DNA of 42,185 bases from Neptuniibacter sp. (GCF_024231755.1 NZ_JAAEQH010000109.1:1-42185), one strand, 5' to 3'; positions 10,708-17,626 are shown, counted from the first letter of the stretch. The notes: a model not told the origin generated them from the letters alone. Made by a program: numbers and translations.

Positions 10708-10731
10708 TTCCATATATTTAGAAATATGGAA
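10708..10731. promoter_or_regulatory. Palindromic operator candidate 2 (permease side)
   Basis: TTCCATAT (10708-10715) and ATATGGAA (10724-10731) form an 8-bp inverted repeat with an 8-bp spacer, just upstream of the permease start at 10738. It contains a TATTT/GAAATAT core like the first palindrome, so the same ArsR-type protein may bind both. Confidence 0.45.
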
Positions 10732-10737
10732 TTTATT

Positions 10738-11754
10738 ATGAGTGATGAATTACTAACAATGTTCCAGGAAGTATTGGGAATGTTTATCTTTCTGGGTGTA
10801 GAGCTCACAACACTGTTTCTGTTGATCAGTTTTCTGGTTGGGGTAATCCAGGCCTGGATTCCTGCAGAGAAAATTCAATCTATTCTTAGTTCCAAAGGGG
10901 GCAGGGGTTATGTTTCTGCTGCTGCACTGGGGAGCATCACCCCTTTTTGTAGCTGCTCGACCATCCCTATGCTAGCGGGATTACTTAAAGCCAGAGCAGG
11001 TTTGGGGCCCACCATTACCTTCTTGTTTACTTCTCCGTTGTTGAATCCAATCATTATCGGTTTGTTTCTCGTGACTTTTGGTTGGCAGGTAACAGTAACC
11101 TACGCTCTTTTCGCTCTTTTGGTTTCTGTGAGCGCGGGTTATTTCCTCGAGAAGTTTGGATTTGCGCGTTATATACGTGAGGAGGTGCTTTCAGGTGAAG
11201 CTTCAGGAGGATGTGAAGCAGGCCAGGGCAGTAGTTGTTCGGAGTCTGCTACACAGGTGAAATCATCCTGCTGTCCTGATAATACCGAGAACAGTACAGA
11301 AGTGGAGATCTGTTGTGATGGCACAGCGGTAGTAAATGCCCCTCGGTTTGATTGGGCCAAGATTTGGCAGGAAACCTGGCAGCAGTTTATAGGTGTCTGG
11401 CCTTATCTGTTGATTGGCGTTGCTATTGGAGCATTTACCTACGGGTTTATACCGGCAGATGTTATCGCTGAATATGCAGGAGAAGATAACCCACTGGCAG
11501 TACCGATTGCCGCTGTTATTGGTATCCCGCTTTATATCCGAGCGGCGGCTGTGATCCCGTTGTCTGGGGCATTGATAGCTAAAGGCATGGCGTTAGGTTC
11601 TGTGATGGCTCTGATTATCGGTAGTGCTGGAGCTAGTTTGACGGAGGTTATTCTGCTGCGTTCACTGTTTAAAACACCCATGATCGTAGCATTCCTGCTT
11701 ATTGTATTGGGGATGGCGATCAGTGCAGGTTTTATGTTTAACCTGTTATTTTAA
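10738..11754 (+). CDS. ArsP/SO_0444-type permease with Cys-rich loop
   Basis: Integral membrane efflux permease of the ArsP_1 (PF03773) family, about 8-10 transmembrane helices. The signature TPFCSCSTIPMLAGLLKA followed by GPTITFLFTSPLLNPI is plain, and a second half (VPIAAVIGIPLYIRAAAVIPL) repeats the fold. The central loop (about residues 150-205) carries nine cysteines, including CC pairs. Family members export trivalent organoarsenicals (ArsP) or act in Cu/Zn efflux (SO_0444 type). The divergent ArsR-type regulator favours an arsenical, by inference. ATG 10738 has a GGA 7 bases upstream; the in-frame ATG at 10726 lies inside the palindrome and has no ribosome site. Confidence 0.85.
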   Translation: MSDELLTMFQEVLGMFIFLGVELTTLFLLISFLVGVIQAWIPAEKIQSILSSKGGRGYVSAAALGSITPFCSCSTIPMLAGLLKARAGLGPTITFLFTSPLLNPIIIGLFLVTFGWQVTVTYALFALLVSVSAGYFLEKFGFARYIREEVLSGEASGGCEAGQGSSCSESATQVKSSCCPDNTENSTEVEICCDGTAVVNAPRFDWAKIWQETWQQFIGVWPYLLIGVAIGAFTYGFIPADVIAEYAGEDNPLAVPIAAVIGIPLYIRAAAVIPLSGALIAKGMALGSVMALIIGSAGASLTEVILLRSLFKTPMIVAFLLIVLGMAISAGFMFNLLF

Positions 11755-11799
11755 TCACTGAACATAATGAACGGTATGGATCGTTTATTTAGAAATAAA

Positions 11800-11826
11800 A
11801 AAGGCTGCTTAGAGCAGCCTTCTTTT
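11800..11826. terminator. Bidirectional terminator between permease and folE2
   Basis: AGGCTGCT (11802-11809) and AGCAGCCT (11813-11820) form a perfect 8-bp stem with a TAG loop. T-rich sequence follows on the plus strand, and an A-run precedes it (T-run on the minus strand). It serves both convergent genes. Confidence 0.9.
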
Positions 11827-11842
11827 TGTTCAGCGGGTAGAT

Positions 11843-12778
11843 TTAGCTGTAATCAGCTGGGCTATATCCGCCCTCAATACCTTTGGAAGCAAGTGCTACT
11901 GCATCATGAGCGTGAAGGCTCTCAAAGTGTTCTACTTTTAGCCAGAAGTCAGTGTACTGCTCCTGATTCTGCAGTGCGTGTTTCACGCGGCGGGCCGCAT
12001 CTTCACAAAACATCAGGTTGTGACCATTCAGTCGAGCAAATTCCTGTTCATCAGCGCGTTTAACTGCAGTCTGAACGGGCGTTTTCAGAGCATCTTCAAC
12101 TAGATCGATAAGATCAGTTAACGGGAATGCGCCCATATCTTTGCTCAGTTTTACCCAGGCTGTTGCCTGACTACGCTGACTGTGCGGTGTCGCAAAAGAG
12201 CCCTTTTCTGACTTCAGCCAGTTTTCAACATCTTCGGCGCTAAAGCTGCCCTTGCCCGCGAAATCATCAGTGAATGCCTGAGCCAACAGCTGACGAGACA
12301 GGGCTGCTGAACAAGGGCAGGTTGATGAATATGGAACACGGGTTGCCAGCTCGAGAATCACTTCATCATCTTTCAGCGTTGCACGTAGTGTAGTTGAGTA
12401 GCTTTTCCAGCCACTGTTATCACTTTTCAGAGCATCACGCTTGATTAGAAAATCGAAGTCGAAGTTCAGGAATACCTGCGTAGAGATATCGTGATGGCTA
12501 TCCAGTAGATGTGACAGGAAATCTGTCAGAGCAGGCACGTTCAGTGTCTGATTCTCAAAGAAGTTACTTAATGCCAGATACAAGCGGGACATGTGAATTC
12601 CCTTAACCTTCGGATTTACCAGGTTAACGTAGGTATTCACGCGTGCTTCAATGTTGTTCACACCGAGCTTATTGTCTTCGAACTGCAGTGGGACAGTGAT
12701 CCCATTCATGCCCACCCAGTCCAGAGAACCGTGGATCTCCGGGTTTTGATGACTGGTAACGTCAGGCAAATTAGTCAT
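11843..12778 (-). CDS. folE2: GTP cyclohydrolase I type FolE2
   Basis: Converts GTP to dihydroneopterin triphosphate, the first step of folate and queuosine precursor synthesis. The family-defining catalytic-region motif STCPCSAALSRQ (Cys154 and Cys156 with this start) is present, as are LEWVG-like SLDWVGMNGI, a FDFDFLIKR segment and SQRSQATAWV. FolE2 differs from FolE in tolerating metals other than zinc and is Zur-regulated in many bacteria; no convincing Zur palindrome is visible upstream. ATG 12778 is preceded by GGAAG at 9 bp; the longer frame from TTG 12808 would add ten residues not typical of the family. Confidence 0.95.
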   Translation of the reverse strand: MTNLPDVTSHQNPEIHGSLDWVGMNGITVPLQFEDNKLGVNNIEARVNTYVNLVNPKVKGIHMSRLYLALSNFFENQTLNVPALTDFLSHLLDSHHDISTQVFLNFDFDFLIKRDALKSDNSGWKSYSTTLRATLKDDEVILELATRVPYSSTCPCSAALSRQLLAQAFTDDFAGKGSFSAEDVENWLKSEKGSFATPHSQRSQATAWVKLSKDMGAFPLTDLIDLVEDALKTPVQTAVKRADEQEFARLNGHNLMFCEDAARRVKHALQNQEQYTDFWLKVEHFESLHAHDAVALASKGIEGGYSPADYS

Positions 12779-13171
12779 GTATCTGGTCTTCCAATTGGGT
12801 TGTAACAAATCAATGTCTGGATATACGTATTACTTGCCAGGCCACAAACAGGCAATGTTTCAGGCGACAGCTCTATCCAGGTTGTATTCTGCTAAATATG
12901 GGCGTTTTCTTAAAAAACAAGTTTAAGCAGAAACTTTCACCGCTGCGACTCTATTATAGAGATAGCAGATGCTGAATATTTTTTGGAAATATGATCGAGC
13001 AAAGCGGAGAGCGACGTACGATACCGCTACCTAATGGTCTTTGGCAAACCTCATTAGTGAATAATTACAAAATAGCTCAATAATCTTAAATTTTAGTAAG
13101 ACTTTGACGCTTTTCGTCATTATATCTCTATATTTGCCAAGGTTATTCGGCCAAATAAAGTAGATATATCA

Positions 13172-13223
13172 GCTGAAATTGAAATAGTCAGAAAAATATT
13201 GCTTCTGACTATTTACTCTCAGC
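13172..13223. repeat. Long hairpin: 12-bp perfect stem with outer stem
   Basis: AAATAGTCAGAA (13182-13193) pairs perfectly with TTCTGACTATTT (13203-13214) around a 9-nt loop. Beyond a small internal loop, GCTGA (13172-13176) pairs with TCAGC (13219-13223). No T-run follows on either strand, so it is not a standard terminator. It could be an RNA leader element or a DNA-binding site. Confidence 0.6.
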
Positions 13224-13280
13224 CGATAACCCCTTAAAAACATAGTAAAAATGCTGGCAAATCTAAGAACAGAGCCAAAT

Positions 13281-13306
13281 GCATTCGGCTGTAGGGAGCT
13301 GAATGC
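13281..13306 (+). repeat. Hairpin in the leader of the glutamate-synthase-like gene
   Basis: GCATTCGGCT (13281-13290) pairs with AGCTGAATGC (13297-13306) around a GTAGGG loop; the single non-Watson-Crick pair is G-U on the plus strand. It ends 59 bp before ATG 13366, so it may be part of the mRNA leader. Confidence 0.5.
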
Positions 13307-13365
13307 TTTGCAGATGATGATCATCCTGGCTTGTTTACAGGTTTTGCGAAGGGGAGTGCCACTGC

Positions 13366-14856
13366 ATGAATGAATCACTGACTAACTTTGCAATCACGTT
13401 TATTGCATTTGTTGGTATAGCTTTTCTGGTTCTGTTTGTTATCGCTGTTATCACCGCCCTGGTGATTTACCAGATCGATAAACATCAGACTGCACAAACC
13501 ATCCGACGAAATTATCCTCTGATCGGTCGTTTTAGGTACCTGTTTGAGCATGTAGGTGAGTTCTTCCGTCAGTACTTCTTTGCGATGGATCGGGAGGAGA
13601 TGCCGTTTAACCGTGCCCAACGTTCCTGGGTCTATAGAGCAGCAAAGAATGTGGATAGTACTATCGCGTTTGGTTCATCCCGTGATCTGCGTATCCCTGG
13701 CACCTACTACTTTTTGAATTGCCCTTTCCCAACCCTGAAAGAAGATGCAGTAAGAACTCAACCTCTACGTATTGGCCCCTACTGTGATCAGCCATACGAC
13801 GCCCCTTCCTTCTTTAACATCTCTGGTATGAGCTATGGAGCGATGTCCCGTCCAGCTATTGAAGCGTTGGCACAGGGGGCGAAAAAGGCAAACTGCTGGA
13901 TGAATACAGGTGAAGGTGGCGTATCACCTTTCCACCTTGAGGCCGGTTGTGACATTGTTTATCAGATAGGTACTGCTAAGTATGGCCTGCGCGATGAGAA
14001 CGGTAATTTCTGTGAAGAGAAACTCCGGGAAAAAGGTGCTATCCCTCAGGTCAAGATGTTTGAGATCAAGCTGAGTCAGGGAGCGAAGCCAGGCAAGGGT
14101 GGGATTTTGCCAGGTGAAAAAGTTACCGAAGAGATCGCAGCTGTGCGTGGCATCCCTGTCGGTGAAGATTCATTGAGCCCGAACCGCCACCCAGATATCG
14201 CCAGTATTGATGATCTGCTGGATATGATCGAAAAGGTTCGTACCATTACCGGCAAACCCTGTGGCTTCAAAATGGTTTTGGGTGAGTCGGAATGGATTGA
14301 TGAGTTCCTCTCTGCCGTAAACAAACGTGGGGCGGAGAGTGCTCCTGACTTTATCACTATCGATAGTAGTGATGGTGGTACCGGTGCTGCACCGATGCCG
14401 TTGATGGATAGTGTTGGCTTACCTCTACGTGAGAGTTTACCGATTGTGGTTAACAAGCTGATGGCACATGATCTGCGCGAGCGCATCAGGGTCATCGCTT
14501 CAGGTAAATTGATTAACCCAACGGATGTCGGCGCAGCTATCTGTATGGGGGCTGACTTTGCGGTGACCGGGCGTGGTTTTATGTTTGCTTTGGGGTGCAT
14601 TCAGGCGTTGCAGTGTAATAAGAACACCTGCCCAACAGGGATCACAACACATGATCCAGATTTGCAGCGAGGCTTGGTGCCAATGGTCAAAGCTGACCGG
14701 GTGGCAAACTACCATAATCATCTGGTGCATGAAGTGGAGATGATTGCCCACTCATGCGGTGTAACAGAGCCGCGCAAACTTAAACGTAAGCACTGTGCAA
14801 TTGTTGTTGAAGGCAGTCGTTCAATTCCTCTGAATATTCTCTATCCAGAGTATTGA
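13366..14856 (+). CDS. Membrane-anchored FMN-binding glutamate synthase family protein
   Basis: A 496-residue protein with an N-terminal transmembrane segment (about residues 8-36) followed by a glutamate-synthase FMN domain (PF01645-like). Seen motifs: FFNISGMSYGAMSRPAIEAL, NTGEGGVSPFH, GAKPGKGGILPGEKV, TIDSSDGGTGAAP and VIASGKLINPTDVGAAICMGADF. Cys411, Cys417 and Cys422 (C-x5-C-x4-C, within GCIQALQCNKNTCPTG) match the 3Fe-4S motif of glutamate synthase. The glutaminase and GltD-type parts are missing, so it is not a full GOGAT; the physiological substrate of these stand-alone proteins is not established. GGGGAG nine bases before ATG 13366 supports the start. Confidence 0.87.
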   Translation: MNESLTNFAITFIAFVGIAFLVLFVIAVITALVIYQIDKHQTAQTIRRNYPLIGRFRYLFEHVGEFFRQYFFAMDREEMPFNRAQRSWVYRAAKNVDSTIAFGSSRDLRIPGTYYFLNCPFPTLKEDAVRTQPLRIGPYCDQPYDAPSFFNISGMSYGAMSRPAIEALAQGAKKANCWMNTGEGGVSPFHLEAGCDIVYQIGTAKYGLRDENGNFCEEKLREKGAIPQVKMFEIKLSQGAKPGKGGILPGEKVTEEIAAVRGIPVGEDSLSPNRHPDIASIDDLLDMIEKVRTITGKPCGFKMVLGESEWIDEFLSAVNKRGAESAPDFITIDSSDGGTGAAPMPLMDSVGLPLRESLPIVVNKLMAHDLRERIRVIASGKLINPTDVGAAICMGADFAVTGRGFMFALGCIQALQCNKNTCPTGITTHDPDLQRGLVPMVKADRVANYHNHLVHEVEMIAHSCGVTEPRKLKRKHCAIVVEGSRSIPLNILYPEY

Positions 14857-14875
14857 TAGCCGAGCGTAATACGTA

Positions 14876-14906
14876 AAAAGCCAGTCATAAGACTGGCTTT
14901 TTATTT
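14876..14906. terminator. Bidirectional terminator
   Basis: AAAGCCAGTC (14877-14886), loop ATAA, GACTGGCTTT (14891-14900): a 10-bp stem with T-rich sequence after it and A-rich sequence before it. It separates the glutamate-synthase-like gene from the convergent small gene. Confidence 0.92.
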
Positions 14907-14911
14907 AAGAG

Positions 14912-15109
14912 TTATTCGTCGAACCAGCATTCATCAATGTAGGATGATAGCTCCTTCTCCTCCTGGCGCTGTTCGATTGCACGTCGCGCTTTTAGTGCAC
15001 GGCGCGAAGCCAGCTTTTTTCGTGACAATTGTTCTTCTTCTTCGAAACCCACCATGAGGTCAAACACTTCAATCTGGGTTTCATTCATGTCTTGTGATTT
15101 GTTCAACAT
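14912..15109 (-). CDS. Small charged protein, PA3496-like
   Basis: A 65-residue protein, strongly charged and predicted mostly helical: an acidic block VGFEEEEQL, a basic stretch RKKLASRRALKARRAIEQRQEEKEL, and an acidic, aromatic end DECWFDE. The RRAIE-R-EEK-L pattern resembles the small Pseudomonas PA3496-type family called putative envelope integrity proteins; this is a recognition by pattern, not by alignment. There is no signal peptide. ATG 15109 has AGGAGT seven bases upstream, a strong ribosome site, which supports it as a real gene. Confidence 0.6.
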   Translation of the reverse strand: MLNKSQDMNETQIEVFDLMVGFEEEEQLSRKKLASRRALKARRAIEQRQEEKELSSYIDECWFDE

Positions 15110-15124
15110 AAATTGACTCCTGAT

Positions 15125-15398
15125 CTAGGGAGCCTGCGAACAAGTCCTGTAAGTGCTCTGCAAGTCCTGTAGCTTGTAGAAGCAAGGCGCAGTTCGCTGT
15201 TAATGGCCATAGTCCTTAACAAGAGCTGCAACAAAGCAGATACATGCTACAGGGCTTGCCCTTCGGGGCTTCACTGGAGACACATACTCAGCGTCAGTAC
15301 TTTTTGCAATGTCTAGACATTCCGGCAAAGTACTTTCTTGATTATGAGACTCCAGTGAAGCCAGAGCGCCTACAAGATTTATTCGTAGGTTCCCTGGT
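15125..15398 (+). ncRNA. Candidate structured RNA: outer helix enclosing two long hairpins
   Basis: A 16-nt arm CTAGGGAGCCTGCGAA (15125-15140) pairs along its whole length with 15383-15398. Thirteen pairs are Watson-Crick and three are G-U on the plus strand; on the minus strand these three would be A-C mismatches. Inside lie two imperfect palindromes of nearly equal size. P1 spans 15161-15258 (13-nt outer stem, inner stem TGTTAA/TTAACA, 7-nt loop at 15207-15213). P2 spans 15267-15362 (13-bp perfect outer stem GGCTTCACTGGAG/CTCCAGTGAAGCC, central palindrome AATGTCTAGACATT). CAAGTCCTGTA occurs at 15141-15151 and again at 15161-15171, so two strands compete for one partner. No family was recognised and no clear promoter is seen; a DNA-level palindromic element is the alternative. 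Confidence 0.45.
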
Positions 15399-15409
15399 TT
15401 TCTGGTCAG

Positions 15410-15467
15410 AAGGCTCATTAGGTGCCAGCTAAGTAAGGCACCTCAATGAGGGCTCTGAATCAGCCTT
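15410..15467. repeat. Further nested inverted repeat
   Basis: CTCATTAGGTGCC (15414-15426) pairs with GGCACCTCAATGAG (15437-15450) apart from one bulged base. An outer AAGGCT (15410-15415) can alternatively pair with AGCCTT (15462-15467). It directly follows the candidate RNA and may act as its 3' end, though no T-run follows. Confidence 0.5.
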
Positions 15468-15478
15468 AAACTCAGTTT

Positions 15479-15502
15479 TATAATAGCTGTAAATAAATTA
15501 CA
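15479..15502. promoter_or_regulatory. HexR-type operator next to a TATAAT element
   Basis: TGTAAATAAATTACA (15488-15502) differs at one position from the HexR consensus TGTAATTAAATTACA described in gammaproteobacteria. A perfect TATAAT (15479-15484) lies just upstream on the plus strand, so HexR bound here would cover the expected transcription start. A -35 box is not convincing. No annotated plus-strand gene starts downstream; a minus-strand promoter toward the small gene at 15109 is also possible. Confidence 0.6.
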
Positions 15503-15524
15503 AACAGTTTTGCTAGGAAAAATT

Positions 15525-15559
15525 GGCTTATTCTATTGTGCGCCGCACAGCTGTAAGCC
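15525..15559 (+). repeat. Hairpin downstream of the HexR-type operator
   Basis: GGCTTA (15525-15530) pairs with TAAGCC (15554-15559), and inside it TGTGC (15537-15541) pairs with GCACA (15545-15549). An 18-codon frame starts at ATG 15562 and stops at 15618, without a clear ribosome site. Together they may form a short HexR-controlled transcript antisense-facing the hexR 3' end. Confidence 0.35.
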
Positions 15560-15625
15560 GCATGAGCCTTGAAAACTGGGGAGATAGTAGTGGTAAGCTA
15601 TTGCAGCAATATGAATAAAATATGT

Positions 15626-15658
15626 ACAAAAAATGACAAGCGAAAAATGCCCGTCATT
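15626..15658 (-). terminator. Terminator of hexR
   Basis: Read on the minus strand, AATGAC and GTCATT enclose a loop with an additional GC/GC pairing, and a T-run follows directly. It lies about 45 bp after the hexR stop. Confidence 0.75.
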
Positions 15659-15703
15659 CTTTGTTATTGGCAGGTTTTATGCGGAGGTAAATTGATAACG
15701 CCT

Positions 15704-16552
15704 TTAATTCTGGCGTAGTGAACGAAGGCTGCGTTTGATCGTTTTTAGATGATCTATCAGCCCTGGCCCCAATTTCATAGCAACACCCACCGCAAGCACA
15801 TCAATCACCACTAGGTGCAGAACTCGTGAGGACATCAAAGTACTTAGGTCCTTATCCTCTTCCAAATCGATATGGATAGGGATACTGGCAAGGTTGGCCA
15901 GAGGAGTATCACTTGGACATAAAGAGATAACGGTTGTACCGGTTTCTTTTACAAGTTTAACGGTGTGCAGCAGGTCCTTTGTACGACCGGTCTGTGAGAT
16001 AGCAACTACTACATCGCGATCATCCAATGAAACAGCAGAGATCGCTTGCATATGGGGGTCGGAATAAGAGGTCGATGATACTTTCAGGCGGTGGAATTTG
16101 TGAGCGGCATCAGTACACACAGGGGCTGATGCACCAAAACCATAAAATTCCACACGGCGTGCTTTCGCTAGTGAATCAATCGCATCTTCGATGGTTTCTG
16201 TATCCAGCTGTTCTTTAATGTTGAGCAGGTTACCGATCATGGAATCGAAGATCTTTTCTTTAAACTCGGTAACCGTATCTTTGGAGTTCAGGGAGAACTG
16301 CTCAAAGTTGGTATTGCTGGCTAAGCCTTGAGCGAGGGTCAGCTTGAAATCCTGGAAACCGTCAAAGTTCAATGCACGGCAGAAACGCACAACAGTAGGC
16401 TCGCTGACGTTTGCTTCAGTCGCAAGATCAACGATACGCATATGAATCACGTCATTAGCGTGCTGCAGCACGTAGTCAGCGACTTTCTGTTCTGATTTTC
16501 TTAAGTCTTCACGCGCTTCTGCAATCGACTTAAGTAAGTTGACCGAAATCAA
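15704..16552 (-). CDS. hexR: RpiR-family regulator HexR
   Basis: Repressor of central sugar catabolism (Entner-Doudoroff and related genes), responsive to 2-keto-3-deoxy-6-phosphogluconate in known members. The N-terminal HTH (about 1-75) has KSEQKVADYVL and VSEPTVVRFCRALNFDGFQDFKLTLAQGLA. The C-terminal SIS domain (about 125-260) has FYGFGASAPVCTDAAHKFHRL and VVVAISQTGRTKDLL. Similarity to E. coli HexR runs over the whole length. The start is TTG 16552, supported by GAGG at 7 bp; no ATG fits. A near-perfect HexR box at 16619-16633 implies autoregulation. None of the usual targets (zwf, edd, gap) is adjacent. Confidence 0.92.
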   Translation of the reverse strand: MISVNLLKSIAEAREDLRKSEQKVADYVLQHANDVIHMRIVDLATEANVSEPTVVRFCRALNFDGFQDFKLTLAQGLASNTNFEQFSLNSKDTVTEFKEKIFDSMIGNLLNIKEQLDTETIEDAIDSLAKARRVEFYGFGASAPVCTDAAHKFHRLKVSSTSYSDPHMQAISAVSLDDRDVVVAISQTGRTKDLLHTVKLVKETGTTVISLCPSDTPLANLASIPIHIDLEEDKDLSTLMSSRVLHLVVIDVLAVGVAMKLGPGLIDHLKTIKRSLRSLRQN

Positions 16553-16618
16553 AGTGTTACCTCACAAGCTCATACCCGGAAGGGATTATAGCAACCTTAC
16601 CGTAAGCAATTAAATCTA

Positions 16619-16633
16619 TGTAGTTAAATTACA
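16619..16633. promoter_or_regulatory. HexR operator upstream of hexR
   Basis: TGTAGTTAAATTACA matches the 15-bp HexR consensus TGTAATTAAATTACA at 14 positions and is a near-perfect palindrome. It lies 67 bp upstream of the hexR start and 127 bp upstream of yjaG, so autoregulation is likely and control of yjaG is possible. Confidence 0.75.
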
Positions 16634-16760
16634 GTCTAGTTTCTGTTGAGGCTTATAAATGGGCAAAAAATAAAAAAACGCTGTATCAACGTAGGAATTT
16701 CACTACAAATAAACATAAAGGCGTTACAATGAGCGCTTTCCAACAGATCTGGTGAGATAG

Positions 16761-17360
16761 ATGTCTGATCAACGCTTTGATAAAGAGTTTTACGATCTTA
16801 ATGATTGGCAGCTGGCAGCTTTCTGTGCGGCTATATCTGAGCGGATGTTTCCCAATTTTGCTCTGTTCGCCAACCTTATGGAGTTTGGTGATGCCGATAA
16901 GATGCGTCAGATCTTAAACGGAGTTTGGGATAATCTTGGCAATACCGGGGCAAAAATGAACTTTGAGGTTCAGCTCGACAAAGTTGAAGCCAATATGCCA
17001 GATCTGGAAGAGTTCGATATGTATGGCGCTTCACCTGCGCTCGATGCAGTCGTCGCATTGTTTTCCACGTTGAATACAGTGATTGCCGCTGATGCTAGTG
17101 AAGTGATCACCGTGGGTAATATGTCCCGTGAATGTGTAGCTACGTTTATTGAGCTGAGCGCTGATGACCAGATGTCGGATGATGAGCTGGTGCGCTACAT
17201 CAATACCCATGAACTGATGCAGCAGGAAGATGATTTCCAGGCGGATATTCTGGAAATTATTCAGGATGACCTGTCTCGTTCGGAAGCTCTCAAAGAACTG
17301 CGTGAACTAGCCCATAACGATGGTTACAGTAATATTGGCATCAGTGATAGTGAAAGCTGA
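16761..17360 (+). CDS. yjaG: YjaG family protein (DUF416)
   Basis: A cytoplasmic protein of 199 aa whose function is unknown in the family. The DUF416 pattern is clear along the full length: LNDWQLAAFCAAISERMFPNFALF, MRQILNGVWDNL, KMNFEVQLDKVEANMPD, EFDMYGASPALDAVVAL and the C-terminal DGYSNIGIS, which parallels ESNIGI in the E. coli protein. ATG 16761 has GGTGAG upstream. The stop codon overlaps the next start (TGATG), so the gene is coupled to the small membrane protein that follows. Confidence 0.9.
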   Translation: MSDQRFDKEFYDLNDWQLAAFCAAISERMFPNFALFANLMEFGDADKMRQILNGVWDNLGNTGAKMNFEVQLDKVEANMPDLEEFDMYGASPALDAVVALFSTLNTVIAADASEVITVGNMSRECVATFIELSADDQMSDDELVRYINTHELMQQEDDFQADILEIIQDDLSRSEALKELRELAHNDGYSNIGISDSES

Positions 17361-17626
17361 TGTTAAAACTGGGTTTAATTCTTCTTGTAGTGCCGGCTCT
17401 GGCACTGATGATAGTGTTTTTTGTTGATCAGTCGGCGGTAACAGCCTGTCTGGAACAAGGCGGCTCGTATAATTACCGTCTGGGCGAGTGTGACCTGCAA
17501 CAGAAACATGACTTTATTCCACTCATCGCGCGTTACCCTCTGCTGATTAATGGTTCGATGCTACTTTCTGTAATCGGACTAATGATGTGTATGAAAGGTT
17601 TATTGTGGCGACCACCGTCACGTTAA
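17360..17626 (+). CDS. Small two-helix membrane protein, unknown
   Basis: An 88-residue protein with two predicted membrane helices (about residues 3-22 and 59-80). The loop between them, TACLEQGGSYNYRLGECD, holds two cysteines that could form a disulphide if periplasmic. Its ATG overlaps the yjaG stop by one base, and the next gene starts 9 bp after its stop, so the three form one operon. No family recognised. Confidence 0.65.
   Translation: MLKLGLILLVVPALALMIVFFVDQSAVTACLEQGGSYNYRLGECDLQQKHDFIPLIARYPLLINGSMLLSVIGLMMCMKGLLWRPPSR

Larger units (their letters stand above)
12779..13365. other. 587-bp hairpin-rich intergenic region
   Basis: Divergent promoter region of folE2 and the glutamate-synthase-like gene, with no supported ORF. 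It holds a 13-bp palindrome CTCTATTATAGAG (12949-12961), an inverted pair CTTAAA (12909-12914)/TTTAAG (12922-12927), and the two larger hairpins listed separately. The length is unusual for these gene families and suggests a long 5' leader or an unrecognised small RNA. Confidence 0.5.

Noticed and set aside
12850..12970. Zur box upstream of folE2
   Set aside because: Many folE2 genes have one, but no sequence close to the GTTATA-type Zur palindrome is present; the visible CTCTATTATAGAG palindrome does not match.
13366..14856. Complete glutamate synthase (gltB)
   Set aside because: Only the FMN/Fe-S domain is present, with a membrane anchor; the glutaminase domain and C-terminal beta-helix are missing and no gltD follows.
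15125..15398. Retron-type msr-msd RNA or integron attC array
   Set aside because: The nested hairpins recall a retron RNA, but no reverse transcriptase gene is near. The attC core motifs (RYYYAAC, GTTRRRY) are not present in the right places, and there is no integrase.
15200..15418. A 72-codon minus-strand frame and a 62-codon plus-strand frame (15244-15432) in the palindromic region
   Set aside because: Both run across long inverted repeats, lack ribosome sites and resemble no protein; open frames on both strands are a side effect of the palindromes.
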